Source: Flavobacterium restrictum (lineage in GTDB: Bacteria; Bacteroidota; Bacteroidia; Flavobacteriales; Flavobacteriaceae). Taken from it: 64,000 bases of DNA. Both the position numbers and the translations under genes were made by a program. How positions within the stretch are numbered: position 1 is the first letter of the stretch; each line of letters opens with the position of its first letter. The notes under the pieces were generated by a model, which did no database searches, had not been told where the DNA came from, and worked only from the letters and a program-made list of their open reading frames with translations. The DNA lies in NCBI RefSeq assembly GCF_007097245.1, contig NZ_VJZT01000006.1:124001-188000 (forward strand). The letters run 5' to 3'. Below are positions 45,995 to 54,300 of the stretch, one piece after another.

Positions 45995-46891
45995 ATGAAA
46001 GTAACAATTACTGGTAGTACAGGGTTTGTGGGTTTAAATCTTCAAGCATATTTAAAAAAAAGTAACGATGTAATAGGGTTGGCTGTTCGTTATAAGCAAA
46101 ATCAACAATTTGAAATAAATTCTGATGCGGTAATTCATCTAGCAGGAAAAGCCCATGATCTCAAAAAAGTTGTGAATCCCGTTGAGTATTACGAAGCTAA
46201 TTGTGAATTGACCAAACAAGTTTTCGATGCCTTTTTAAAATCAGAGGCAGGTGTTTTCATTTTTATGAGCACCGTAAAAGCAGTTGCTGATGAGGTAAAA
46301 GGAGAACTTACAGAAGAAATACAGCCAAATCCTAAAACACATTACGGCATTGCCAAGCAACAAGCAGAACAGTATATTTTGTCGCAAGCCATTCCTCAAG
46401 GAAAGCGTGTTTATATTTTGAGACCTTGCATGATACATGGAGAAGGGAATAAAGGAAATTTAAATTTATTATACACATTGGTTGCCAAAGGTCTGCCTTG
46501 GCCATTAGGTGCTTTTAAGAATAAACGTTCTTTTTTGAGTGTTGAAAATTTATGCTTTGTAATTAATGAGTTGCTTACTCACGAGACGATACCTTCCGGA
46601 ATTTATAATTTAAGCGATGATGAAGCCTTGTCAACTAATCAATTAATGGGTTTATTAGGAGAGAGTTTAGATAAAAAAACGGTAATTTGGTCGTTGCCTA
46701 TTTCATTTATAAAAAAGGGAGCAGGTTTAGGAGATTTTTTACATTTACCACTAAATTCAGAACGATTACAAAAACTAACCGAGAGTTATGTGGTTAGTAA
46801 TGATAAGATTGTTAAGGCTATAAATAAGCCATTACCCGTGAACACGCAACAAGGTTTATTACATACTTTTGAGTCGTTTCGTAAAAAGTAA
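45995..46891 (+). CDS. SDR sugar-nucleotide reductase/epimerase (WbpV/GNE-like)
   Basis: This 298-residue extended SDR has KVTITGSTGFVGLNLQAYLK at the N-terminus, AVIHLAGKAHDLKK near residue 44, FMSTVKAVADE and a catalytic Tyr-x3-Lys in HYGIAKQQAEQYIL near residue 118. GLPWPLGAFKNKRSFLSVEN near residue 168 is characteristic of the WbpV/WbpK/WreQ group. These reduce UDP-4-keto-6-deoxy-GlcNAc to UDP-QuiNAc or UDP-FucNAc. Its association with a WecA/WbpL-type transferase (49310) parallels Pseudomonas O-antigen loci. However, no WbpM-type dehydratase is present here, so the substrate supply is unclear. Confidence 0.78.
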   Translation: MKVTITGSTGFVGLNLQAYLKKSNDVIGLAVRYKQNQQFEINSDAVIHLAGKAHDLKKVVNPVEYYEANCELTKQVFDAFLKSEAGVFIFMSTVKAVADEVKGELTEEIQPNPKTHYGIAKQQAEQYILSQAIPQGKRVYILRPCMIHGEGNKGNLNLLYTLVAKGLPWPLGAFKNKRSFLSVENLCFVINELLTHETIPSGIYNLSDDEALSTNQLMGLLGESLDKKTVIWSLPISFIKKGAGLGDFLHLPLNSERLQKLTESYVVSNDKIVKAINKPLPVNTQQGLLHTFESFRKK

Positions 46892-46950
46892 GTGTAATAA
46901 ATACTGTTCCGAAATGATTTTTTTTAATAAAGTAAATAGAATACTAGCTT

Positions 46951-47502
46951 ATGAACATCGAACAAACCCCAATTAAAGACTTAGTAATACTAACTCCAAA
47001 AGTTTTTGAAGATTCCAGAGGCTATTTTTTTGAAGCTTACAATCAAGAAAAATTTGAGGCAAATGGTATTACTTATAGGTTTATTCAAGACAATCAATCT
47101 TTTTCCACTCGGGGAGTAATTCGGGGATTGCATTTGCAAATTAACCCTTTTGCACAAGCCAAATTAGTAAGAGTGTTGCAAGGAGAAATTCTAGATGTAG
47201 CCGTAGATTTGCGTAAGAGCTCGCCTACGTACGGCCAGCATTTTAGCGTAGTATTAAGCGCTAATAACAAAAAACAATTGATGGTTCCACCAGGTTTTGC
47301 TCATGGATTTTCTGTATTAAGCGATACAGCATCAGTCATGTACAAAGTGGATCAACTCTATAATAAAGACAGTGAAAGAGGGATTCGTTTTGACGATGCT
47401 ACCTTAAATATTGATTGGAAAGTAGCTCCAAAAGAAATAATTGTATCCGACAAAGATGTAATTTTACCTAGTTTTAACCAAATTGATTGGACTTTTGAAT
47501 AA
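46951..47502 (+). CDS. rfbC: dTDP-4-dehydrorhamnose 3,5-epimerase
   Basis: This is the third enzyme of dTDP-L-rhamnose synthesis. The 183-residue cupin has LTPKVFEDSRGYFFEAYNQE, then RGLHLQINPFAQAKLVRVLQ with the catalytic His near residue 60. LDVAVDLRKSSPTYGQHFSV and MVPPGFAHGFSVLSD follow, and the late YNKDSERGIRFDDATLNIDW completes the family pattern. All catalytic regions are intact. Its stop is one base before the rfbD start, so translation is probably coupled. Confidence 0.96.
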   Translation: MNIEQTPIKDLVILTPKVFEDSRGYFFEAYNQEKFEANGITYRFIQDNQSFSTRGVIRGLHLQINPFAQAKLVRVLQGEILDVAVDLRKSSPTYGQHFSVVLSANNKKQLMVPPGFAHGFSVLSDTASVMYKVDQLYNKDSERGIRFDDATLNIDWKVAPKEIIVSDKDVILPSFNQIDWTFE

Positions 47503-47503
47503 T

Positions 47504-48355
47504 ATGAAAAAAATACTCGTAACAGGAGCCAATGGACAATTGGGTTCTGAAATAAAAGAATTGGCCGGGAATTATCCTGATTTTGACTTTGTTTTTACTG
47601 ATATTGCTGATTTTCCTTTGGACAAAGAAGAGACTATTATTACAAATTTTAATCAATTGAAGCCAGCTATTGTCATTAATTGTGCGGCTTATACCGCCGT
47701 TGACAAAGCCGAGCAGGATGTCGCTGTTGCTGATGCCATTAATCATTTGGCCATTGCCACACTGGCTACATTATGCGAACAAAATGGGACAAAATTAGTC
47801 CATGTTTCTACCGATTATGTTTTTGATGGAACCTCACCAATGGCTTATAAGGAGGATGCATTACCAAATCCCAAAAGTGTTTACGGAGTTACAAAGTTAG
47901 CCGGTGAGTTAGCTTGTGCTACGAATTGCCCGGATAGTATTATTATTAGAACGGCTTGGGTATATTCGGAATTTGGGAATAATTTTGTAAAAACGATGTT
48001 GCGACTCATGACGGAACGAGAAAGCATAAGCGTGGTCAACGATCAAGTGGGTTCGCCTACCTATGCGGGTGATTTGGCGCAGGTGATTTTGACCATTTTG
48101 GATAGTGGCAAATGGGAATCGGGGGTTTATCATTATTCGAATGAAGGAGAAATAAGCTGGTTTGATTTTGCCAAAGACATTAAAGAAATTGCTGGAAAAA
48201 CCTGTGAAGTGAACGGAATTCCAGCCTCTAGTTATCCAACGCCTGCCGAAAGACCTGCTTTTTCACTATTGGATAAAACCAAAATTAAAGCTGTTTACGG
48301 AATTGTAGTCCCAGATTACAAAGTGAGTTTAAAAAAAATGATGGTAAAACTATAA
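47504..48355 (+). CDS. rfbD: dTDP-4-dehydrorhamnose reductase
   Basis: This is the final step to dTDP-L-rhamnose, NAD(P)H reduction of dTDP-4-keto-rhamnose. The 283-residue SDR has KKILVTGANGQLGSEIKELA at the N-terminus, PAIVINCAAYTAVDKAEQD, VSTDYVFDGTSPMAYKED and a catalytic Tyr-x3-Lys in SVYGVTKLAGELACA. WFDFAKDIKEIAG and RPAFSLLDKTKI near the end are also typical. The ATG at 47504, just after the rfbC stop, fits the family start; an upstream in-frame TTG at 47483 would overlap rfbC. Confidence 0.95.
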   Translation: MKKILVTGANGQLGSEIKELAGNYPDFDFVFTDIADFPLDKEETIITNFNQLKPAIVINCAAYTAVDKAEQDVAVADAINHLAIATLATLCEQNGTKLVHVSTDYVFDGTSPMAYKEDALPNPKSVYGVTKLAGELACATNCPDSIIIRTAWVYSEFGNNFVKTMLRLMTERESISVVNDQVGSPTYAGDLAQVILTILDSGKWESGVYHYSNEGEISWFDFAKDIKEIAGKTCEVNGIPASSYPTPAERPAFSLLDKTKIKAVYGIVVPDYKVSLKKMMVKL

Positions 48356-48403
48356 ACTTTCAGCTTTGTATAAGCAGTTTTTGATGTAATCTAAAAATTA
48401 ATT

Positions 48404-49273
48404 ATGAAAGGAATAATACTTGCTGGAGGATCTGGCACAAGATTGCATCCGCTTACGCTCGCCATGAGCAAGCAAATGATGCCCGTTTACGACAAGCCCA
48501 TGATTTATTATCCGTTGTCAACTTTGATGATGGCAGGTATTCATGAGATTTTAATTATTTCAACGCCACATGATTTGCCTAATTTCAAGAAATTGTTGGG
48601 CGATGGGTCTGCAATTGGATGTTCTTTTAGTTATGAAGAACAGGCAATTCCTAATGGTCTAGCACAAGCTTTTGTTATTGGTGAAAAATTTATTGGGACG
48701 GATAGTGTTGCTTTGGTTCTTGGAGATAATATTTTCTTTGGTTCCAATATGGATAAGCTTTTGCTTAAAAATTCAAATCCTAACGGGGGAGTGGTTTTTG
48801 CATATCATGTTTCGGATCCGGAGCGTTACGGAGTGGTCGAATTTGATGACAATCACAAAGCCATTTCTATTGAAGAAAAACCGTTGGTGCCCAAATCCAA
48901 TTATGCCGTACCAGGACTTTATTTTTATGACAATTCAGTGGTTGAAATAGCCAAAAATATCCAGCCAAGTGCTCGAGGTGAGTATGAGATTACGGATGTT
49001 AATAAAGTATATCTAGAAAAAGGAGCTTTAAAAGTTGGTATTTTAAGCCGAGGTACCGCTTGGTTAGATACTGGAACATTTAATAGCTTAATGCAGGCAG
49101 GTCAATTTGTTCAGGTTATCGAAGAGCGTCAAGGTCTCAAAATAGGATGTATTGAGGAAATTGCGTGGCGACAAGGTTTCATAACTGAAGCGCAGTTGAG
49201 AAGTTTGGCAGAGCCGTTAAAAAAATCAGGATATGGCGAATATCTTTTGGGTTTGTTGAAACAAAAGTTGTAA
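48404..49273 (+). CDS. rfbA: Glucose-1-phosphate thymidylyltransferase
   Basis: This is the first step of dTDP-L-rhamnose synthesis: dTTP plus glucose-1-P gives dTDP-glucose. The 289-residue nucleotidyltransferase has the signature [20 protein letters not shown] at residues 7-26. [23 protein letters not shown] near residue 103, and [18 protein letters not shown] follow, with IEEKP and [16 protein letters not shown] near residue 222. It is full length with all motifs intact. With rfbC and rfbD it forms a CDA order that is less common than BDAC or BACD; rfbB is distant at 29500. Confidence 0.97.
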   Translation: MKGIILAGGSGTRLHPLTLAMSKQMMPVYDKPMIYYPLSTLMMAGIHEILIISTPHDLPNFKKLLGDGSAIGCSFSYEEQAIPNGLAQAFVIGEKFIGTDSVALVLGDNIFFGSNMDKLLLKNSNPNGGVVFAYHVSDPERYGVVEFDDNHKAISIEEKPLVPKSNYAVPGLYFYDNSVVEIAKNIQPSARGEYEITDVNKVYLEKGALKVGILSRGTAWLDTGTFNSLMQAGQFVQVIEERQGLKIGCIEEIAWRQGFITEAQLRSLAEPLKKSGYGEYLLGLLKQKL

Positions 49274-49309
49274 CGCTTCTAGATACAGTTTTACACTAGT
49301 ATATAAAAT

Positions 49310-50272
49310 ATGATTTATATTTTCTTGGTTTTTTTATTTTTGGTTTTAGAATTGGTTTATTTCAAATTAGCCCATAAATATGCTATTATTGACATCCCCA
49401 ATTCAAGGTCCTCGCACAGTTTAGTTACCATACGAGGTGGCGGAATCATATTTGCAATAGCTTTAATTACAGCTTATTTGTTAGGATTTGTTTCAGGATA
49501 TGTTACCATTGCGGTGCTTATTGTAGCTATAGTAAGTTTTGTTGACGACGTAAGTCCTTTGAGTCAAATACCAAGATTTATGGCACAAGCACTTGCAGTT
49601 GCATTGATTTTTTATGATTTACATTTGTTCACTTCTTCTATAGGGTTGCTTTTAGTAGTGTTGATACTCCTTATTGGCTGGATCAATGCGTTTAACTTTA
49701 TGGATGGTATCAACGGAATTACCGTTCTATATGCACTCTCTGCTTTAATTAGTTTTTCTTTATTAGCCGTAAATACATCCAGTTTACCCGTGTTACGCAC
49801 TATGGGATTGGCTTGTTTGGTTTTTGGATTTTTTAACATACGTCAAAAAGCAAAAACCTTTGCTGGCGATGTAGGTAGTATAGCAATGGCTGTTTTTTTG
49901 GGCTATTTTATGATAAAAACAATACAAGAAACGGGGCAAATAGGCTACTTACTTTTCTTTTCAATCTATGGTATTGACGCTATTGTTACTATTTTTAGCC
50001 GATTACAGAAAAGAGAAAATATTTTTGAACCACATCGTTCCCATTTATACCAATTTTTGGCCAATGAAATGGAATTTTCTCATGTAATTGTAGCAATAGG
50101 ATACGCTGTGTTGCAAATGATACTTAATGTAGGTGTGATTTATTTAGATAAAAAAGGGCAGTTGTCTATGGGAGTTGTTTTTATGATTGTACTGATGCTA
50201 ACGGTTTTCTATCTTTGTTTTAGAGCAGTAATAATTCGTAAAATACGCTTAATAAATGACAATCACGTTTAG
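49310..50272 (+). CDS. Undecaprenyl-phosphate N-acetylhexosamine phosphotransferase (WecA/WbpL-like)
   Basis: This is a polytopic initiating transferase of the MraY/WecA superfamily with 320 residues and about ten membrane segments. Motifs in order are DIPNSRSSHSLVTIRGGG near residue 27, VSFVDDVSPLS, NAFNFMDGINGITVLYALSA near residue 126 with the metal-binding Asp, AGDVGSIAM, and EPHRSHLYQFLANEME near residue 239 with the HxHxYQ-type loop. It transfers a GlcNAc-, QuiNAc- or FucNAc-1-phosphate to undecaprenyl phosphate to begin an O-antigen-like unit. It is 18 bp before a monotopic initiating transferase gene. Confidence 0.9.
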   Translation: MIYIFLVFLFLVLELVYFKLAHKYAIIDIPNSRSSHSLVTIRGGGIIFAIALITAYLLGFVSGYVTIAVLIVAIVSFVDDVSPLSQIPRFMAQALAVALIFYDLHLFTSSIGLLLVVLILLIGWINAFNFMDGINGITVLYALSALISFSLLAVNTSSLPVLRTMGLACLVFGFFNIRQKAKTFAGDVGSIAMAVFLGYFMIKTIQETGQIGYLLFFSIYGIDAIVTIFSRLQKRENIFEPHRSHLYQFLANEMEFSHVIVAIGYAVLQMILNVGVIYLDKKGQLSMGVVFMIVLMLTVFYLCFRAVIIRKIRLINDNHV

Positions 50273-50289
50273 AATTAAGTATAAGAAGA

Positions 50290-50889
50290 ATGACTAAACG
50301 AATTTTTGATGTTTTTTTTGCAATGCTATCGCTATTAATTTTTTCTGGATTAATGGTTTTTGCTTGGTTTGCAGCAGCATTGGACACGCAAACTAATGGT
50401 GTTTTTATTCAAGAACGCATTGGTCAATTTGGAAAAAAAATCAAAGTCTATAAACTTCGAACCATGCAGGTTACTGCGGTATCCCAAGGCGACCGAATTT
50501 CTAAAATCGGAAAATTTCTCCGGCAATACAAGTTGGATGAGTTGCCTCAACTGTTTAATGTTCTAAAAGGAGAAATGAGCATAGTAGGACCAAGACCTGA
50601 TGTTGCGGGCTATTACGATGAATTGAAAGGAGAAAACAGAAAAATTTTGGAATTGAAACCTGGGCTAACCTCATTGGCGTCGTTAAAATATTTCAACGAA
50701 GAGTATTTGTTGCAATGTCAAGAAAATCCGTTGGAATTTAATGATACAATCCTTTTTCAAGATAAAGTTCAAATGAATTTAAGGTATTATAAAGAGCAGT
50801 CTTTTTGGGGTGATATGCGTATTATTGCAAAAACGATAACTAAAATTATGTTTTCCGATAAAACTGATCTTCCTACTAGAAATACGTAA
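50290..50889 (+). CDS. Monotopic phosphoglycosyl transferase (PglC-like)
   Basis: This 199-residue bacterial sugar transferase has only the catalytic domain. A re-entrant N-terminal hydrophobic helix (residues 5-32) is followed by FIQERIGQFGKKIKVYKLRT. The catalytic Asp-Glu pair is in YKLDELPQLFNVLKGEMSIV near residue 80, followed by GPRPDVAGY. It would attach a sugar-1-phosphate to undecaprenyl phosphate. It is the last gene of the second locus, and a perfect hairpin terminator follows. Its activity overlaps with the polytopic enzyme just upstream, so the two may start different polymers. Confidence 0.9.
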   Translation: MTKRIFDVFFAMLSLLIFSGLMVFAWFAAALDTQTNGVFIQERIGQFGKKIKVYKLRTMQVTAVSQGDRISKIGKFLRQYKLDELPQLFNVLKGEMSIVGPRPDVAGYYDELKGENRKILELKPGLTSLASLKYFNEEYLLQCQENPLEFNDTILFQDKVQMNLRYYKEQSFWGDMRIIAKTITKIMFSDKTDLPTRNT

Positions 50890-50945
50890 AGTATTTTGAA
50901 TTGTCCTAGTTTTTTATCCAAGTCGGAACATTTTATTTAATTACT

Positions 50946-51001
50946 AAAACCAATAAAAAAACGCCAATTGCTATACAATTAAGCGTTTTTTTATTGGTTT
51001 T
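50946..51001 (+). terminator. Strong intrinsic terminator of the second polysaccharide locus
   Basis: A 19-bp perfect inverted repeat (50946-50964 and 50983-51001) with an 18-nt loop ends in T-rich sequence. The stem core is GCG plus A7/T7 tracts, so it can act on either strand. It sits 57 bp after the last cluster gene. Confidence 0.9.
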
Positions 51002-51013
51002 ATATTTTTTGTT

Positions 51014-51087
51014 TTTACTCAAATTTAGAGGTAAAAAACAACTTCACACTTGGATATTTATTTTGCGTCATTTCAATCGTAAAATTC
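51014..51087 (-). pseudogene. Relic of the 3' end of prfC (direct repeat copy 1)
   Basis: These 74 bases match 57530-57603, the stop codon and last codons of the intact prfC, at 68 positions with no gaps and in the same orientation. On the minus strand the fragment reads FTIEMTQNKYPSVKLFFTSK, then Phe-Glu and TAA, against FTIQMTQNKYPNVKLFFTSE in prfC. Similarity ends at the stop codon on one side and about 24 codons in on the other. No start codon or further RF3 sequence remains, so it is a non-functional remnant. Confidence 0.88.
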
Positions 51088-51158
51088 AATAGCCTGTTGG
51101 TGCAGTGAACCAAATTTATTTTATAAAATCTACTTTAAATGTTAATTAAAAATTAAGC

Positions 51159-51174
51159 CATTGTGTCTATGTGG
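51159..51174. repeat. Degenerate short dispersed-type repeat
   Basis: CATTGTGTCTATGTGG consists of two near-repeats of a GTG-containing unit. It has the same build as the element at 61165-61201. It may be a remnant of a dispersed non-coding repeat family; with only two sites in the window this is uncertain. Confidence 0.35.
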
Positions 51175-51303
51175 TTATTATATAGTGATTTGGGTTTTAA
51201 AAATCACTGTTTTGGGTAGCTGCTTTTAACATTTTGATGTTGTTGGGCTGTACTTAAATCAAGATGGAGTCTTTAATTTTGAAACTCAAAAAAAAAGTAA
51301 ACT

Positions 51304-54300
51304 ATGAGAAAAAAGTACATCAAACAAACACTGTTACTCTTACTGTTGTTGTTTTATTCCTTTTCAGAGGGACAGACCTTGTTGCATTATTGGAACTTCA
51401 ATAGTAATGCATCTGTAAGTGCAATTACTACGCCTACACAAACAAATATTTTGGGTGCCTCATTAACTGCAAATAATTCGGCTACAAGTCTTATTGATTT
51501 TGCAAATGGAACCGCACAAAATTTTGATATTCAAAATCTAAATACTCAAAATAGTGATGTTTCGGGCACGCATTTACGATTTAATAATCCTATTGGCGGT
51601 TCGTTAGTATTTGCATTACCAACCACTGGTTATGAAAACATTGTAGTGAAATTTGCTACTCGACGCTCAAGTACGGGTGCCGGAAATCAGCTATGGTCGT
51701 ATTCTATTGATGGGACAAATTATGTTTCCTTTGCAACTGTGGTTCCTAATAATGGTGATCCTGCATTGGCAACACTCGATTTTTCGGCTATTACACTTGC
51801 CAAAAATAATCCTAACTTTAAGCTTAAAGTGGAGTTTACTCAAGGGACTGGCGGTATCGCTGGAAACAATAGATTTGATAATTTTACTGCTAAAGGGACA
51901 CTTATTGTTGCTGCCGATTCTACAGCCCCAGTTGCAACTTTCTTTCCAACAACTGCTACAGCAAATGTTGCTTCTACGGTAAATCCAACTATTTCTTTCA
52001 ATGAAAATATTAGATTGCTAAACAATGATGTTATTACAAATACAAATGTAGATGCGTTAGTTGAAGTGAGATTAAATAATGCTTCAGGGTCTGTGATTCT
52101 TTTTGATGCTACCTTTACAGCTAATAAAATTACTATTGTCCCTACAGTAACTTTGACTTCAAATCAATTGTATTATGTAGCTTTATTACCAAATACAATT
52201 GAAGACGAGAGTAATAATGCTCTAACAACTTTGCAAACTACTGCATTTACAACTTCAAAACCCACAGTTTCACTTTCGGTAAGTTCTAATACGGGTTCAG
52301 AAACAGGTACTACTGCTATAACCATTACCGCTATATCGGATAACGCAGTTAATGGAAATCAAACGGTAGATTTAGGAATAACAGGAACTAATATTACTTC
52401 TGGGGATTATTCAGTAAGCAATTCAGTTATTACGATACTAAACGGACAAACAACTGGTTCGGTTACTTTTACTGTTCTAGATGATGTTTTGGTTGAAGGT
52501 TCAGAGATTGCCACTTTTGCTATTACTAATCCGTCAACTGGAATTGCAATAACAACTAGTAATGTCCAAACGGTAACTATAGCCGATAATGATACTGCTT
52601 TGAACATCGATCTTTCTACTTATGTTAGAGTAGGACGTTATAATTTACCAGAACCTACACGAACTACTGCTCCAGCAAATAGTTTGTTGGCACAAGAAGT
52701 TTCGGCAGTGACTTACAATTGGGACACGAATACACTTTTTGTTGTTGGTGATGGTAGTACTTCTATTGTTCAGGTATCCAAGACTGGACAGTTAATAGAT
52801 TCGATGACATTAGCTCAGGGAAGTAGTCCACAAGGAACGGAGTTTTATGATACCGAAGGGCTTACTTATATTGGGAATGGTCAGTTTGTAATGACGGAAG
52901 AGCGTGACAGGCAGGTGGTTAAATTTACGTATGTTGCAGGATCTACACTTACTCGAAGTGCCACGCAAACCGTAAAACTAGGGACATTTGTGAATAATAT
53001 TGGAACCGAAGGACTTTCTTATGATCCTTTGACCAATGGTTATGTGGTTTTAAAAGAAATATCTCCAATAGGAATTTTCCAAACAGGTATTGACTTTGCT
53101 GCAGGAACGGCAACTAATGGATCGGCTACGACAGAGAATTCAGTTAATCTTTTTGATCCAGCTTTGTTGGGTGTTTCGGATGTTGCTGATGTTTTTGCCC
53201 TATCCAATATACCTTCGCTCAACGGACAACCCTTGTACAATAATTTGTTGGTTTTGAGTCAAGAAAATGCCAAAGTAGTCAATAGTAATAGAAGCGGTGT
53301 TGTTGCCAATTCCTTAACAATAGTTTCTGACGCAGGAAATCCTTTAGACGTTGCTTCACAACAACACGAAGGACTTACAATGGATCGTGATGGTATTCTT
53401 TATATAACTAGTGAAAATGGCGGTGGCGATATTGACCATCCGCAACTTTGGGTTTATGCTCCTTCAACAATTCCAAATCAAGCACCTACTGTCGTTGCTT
53501 TAACTAATACAACGACTAGTGTTTTAGAAAACTCTAATACTACTGCCGCTGTTAAGGTGGCAGATATTGCAGTTACAGATGACGGATTAGGAACAAATAA
53601 TATAACGCTATCTGGTGCCGATGCTAATTTTTTCCAAATTACAGGATCCAGTTTGTATATCAAAGCGGGAACGGTATTGGATTATGAAACAAAAACAAGT
53701 TATAATGTTACGGTAAATGTAGACGATACAACCGTTGGGAATACACCAGATGCTAGTGTCAATTTCGTTTTGGCAGTAACCGATGTAGCTGTCGAAACAA
53801 CAGCAGCAGTATCAGTAAGCATTTCTGAAGTAGCATCGTGGTCTAGTAGCAATAGTCTAGTGGCAGCCGATTGGTTTGAAGTAACTAATACTGGTACTAC
53901 AACTCTTGATATTACAGGTTGGAAAATAGATGATAATTCGAATACTTTTACTGCAGCTTTGGCTTTGTCAGGTATTACAAGTATTGCTGCTGGCGAATCA
54001 GTAATTTTCTTGGAAACAGGCGCTACTAATTCGGCTACTATTATTGCCAATTTCAAATCGGCTTGGTTTGGAACTAATGTGCCTTCTGGTTTACAAGTAG
54101 GGTATTATACTGGAAGCGGAGCAGGTTTAAGTTCATCTGGTGATGCAGTAAATTTATATGATGCTTCTGGAGTTTTAAAGGCTAATGTAGTTTTTGGAGT
54201 TGCTACTACAAATAAAACATTTAATAATGCTCTAGGACTTACAAACTCGACTATAACAACTTTGAGTCAAGTAGGAGTGAATGATGCTTTTGCAGCGGTA

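Larger units (their letters stand above)
50890..51303. other. Intergenic region with terminator, prfC relic and degenerate repeat
   Basis: This 414-bp gap holds a perfect hairpin terminator (50946-51001), a fragment of the 3' end of prfC (51014-51087) and a degenerate GTG-rich short repeat (51159-51174). The remainder leads to the giant gene at 51304 without a clear TAnnTTTG box. It is the left boundary of the giant-protein cassette. Confidence 0.7.

Noticed and set aside
47483..47503. Longer rfbD start at TTG 47483
   Set aside because: It would overlap rfbC by 20 bases and add residues before the conserved N-terminal strand; ATG 47504 fits the family.
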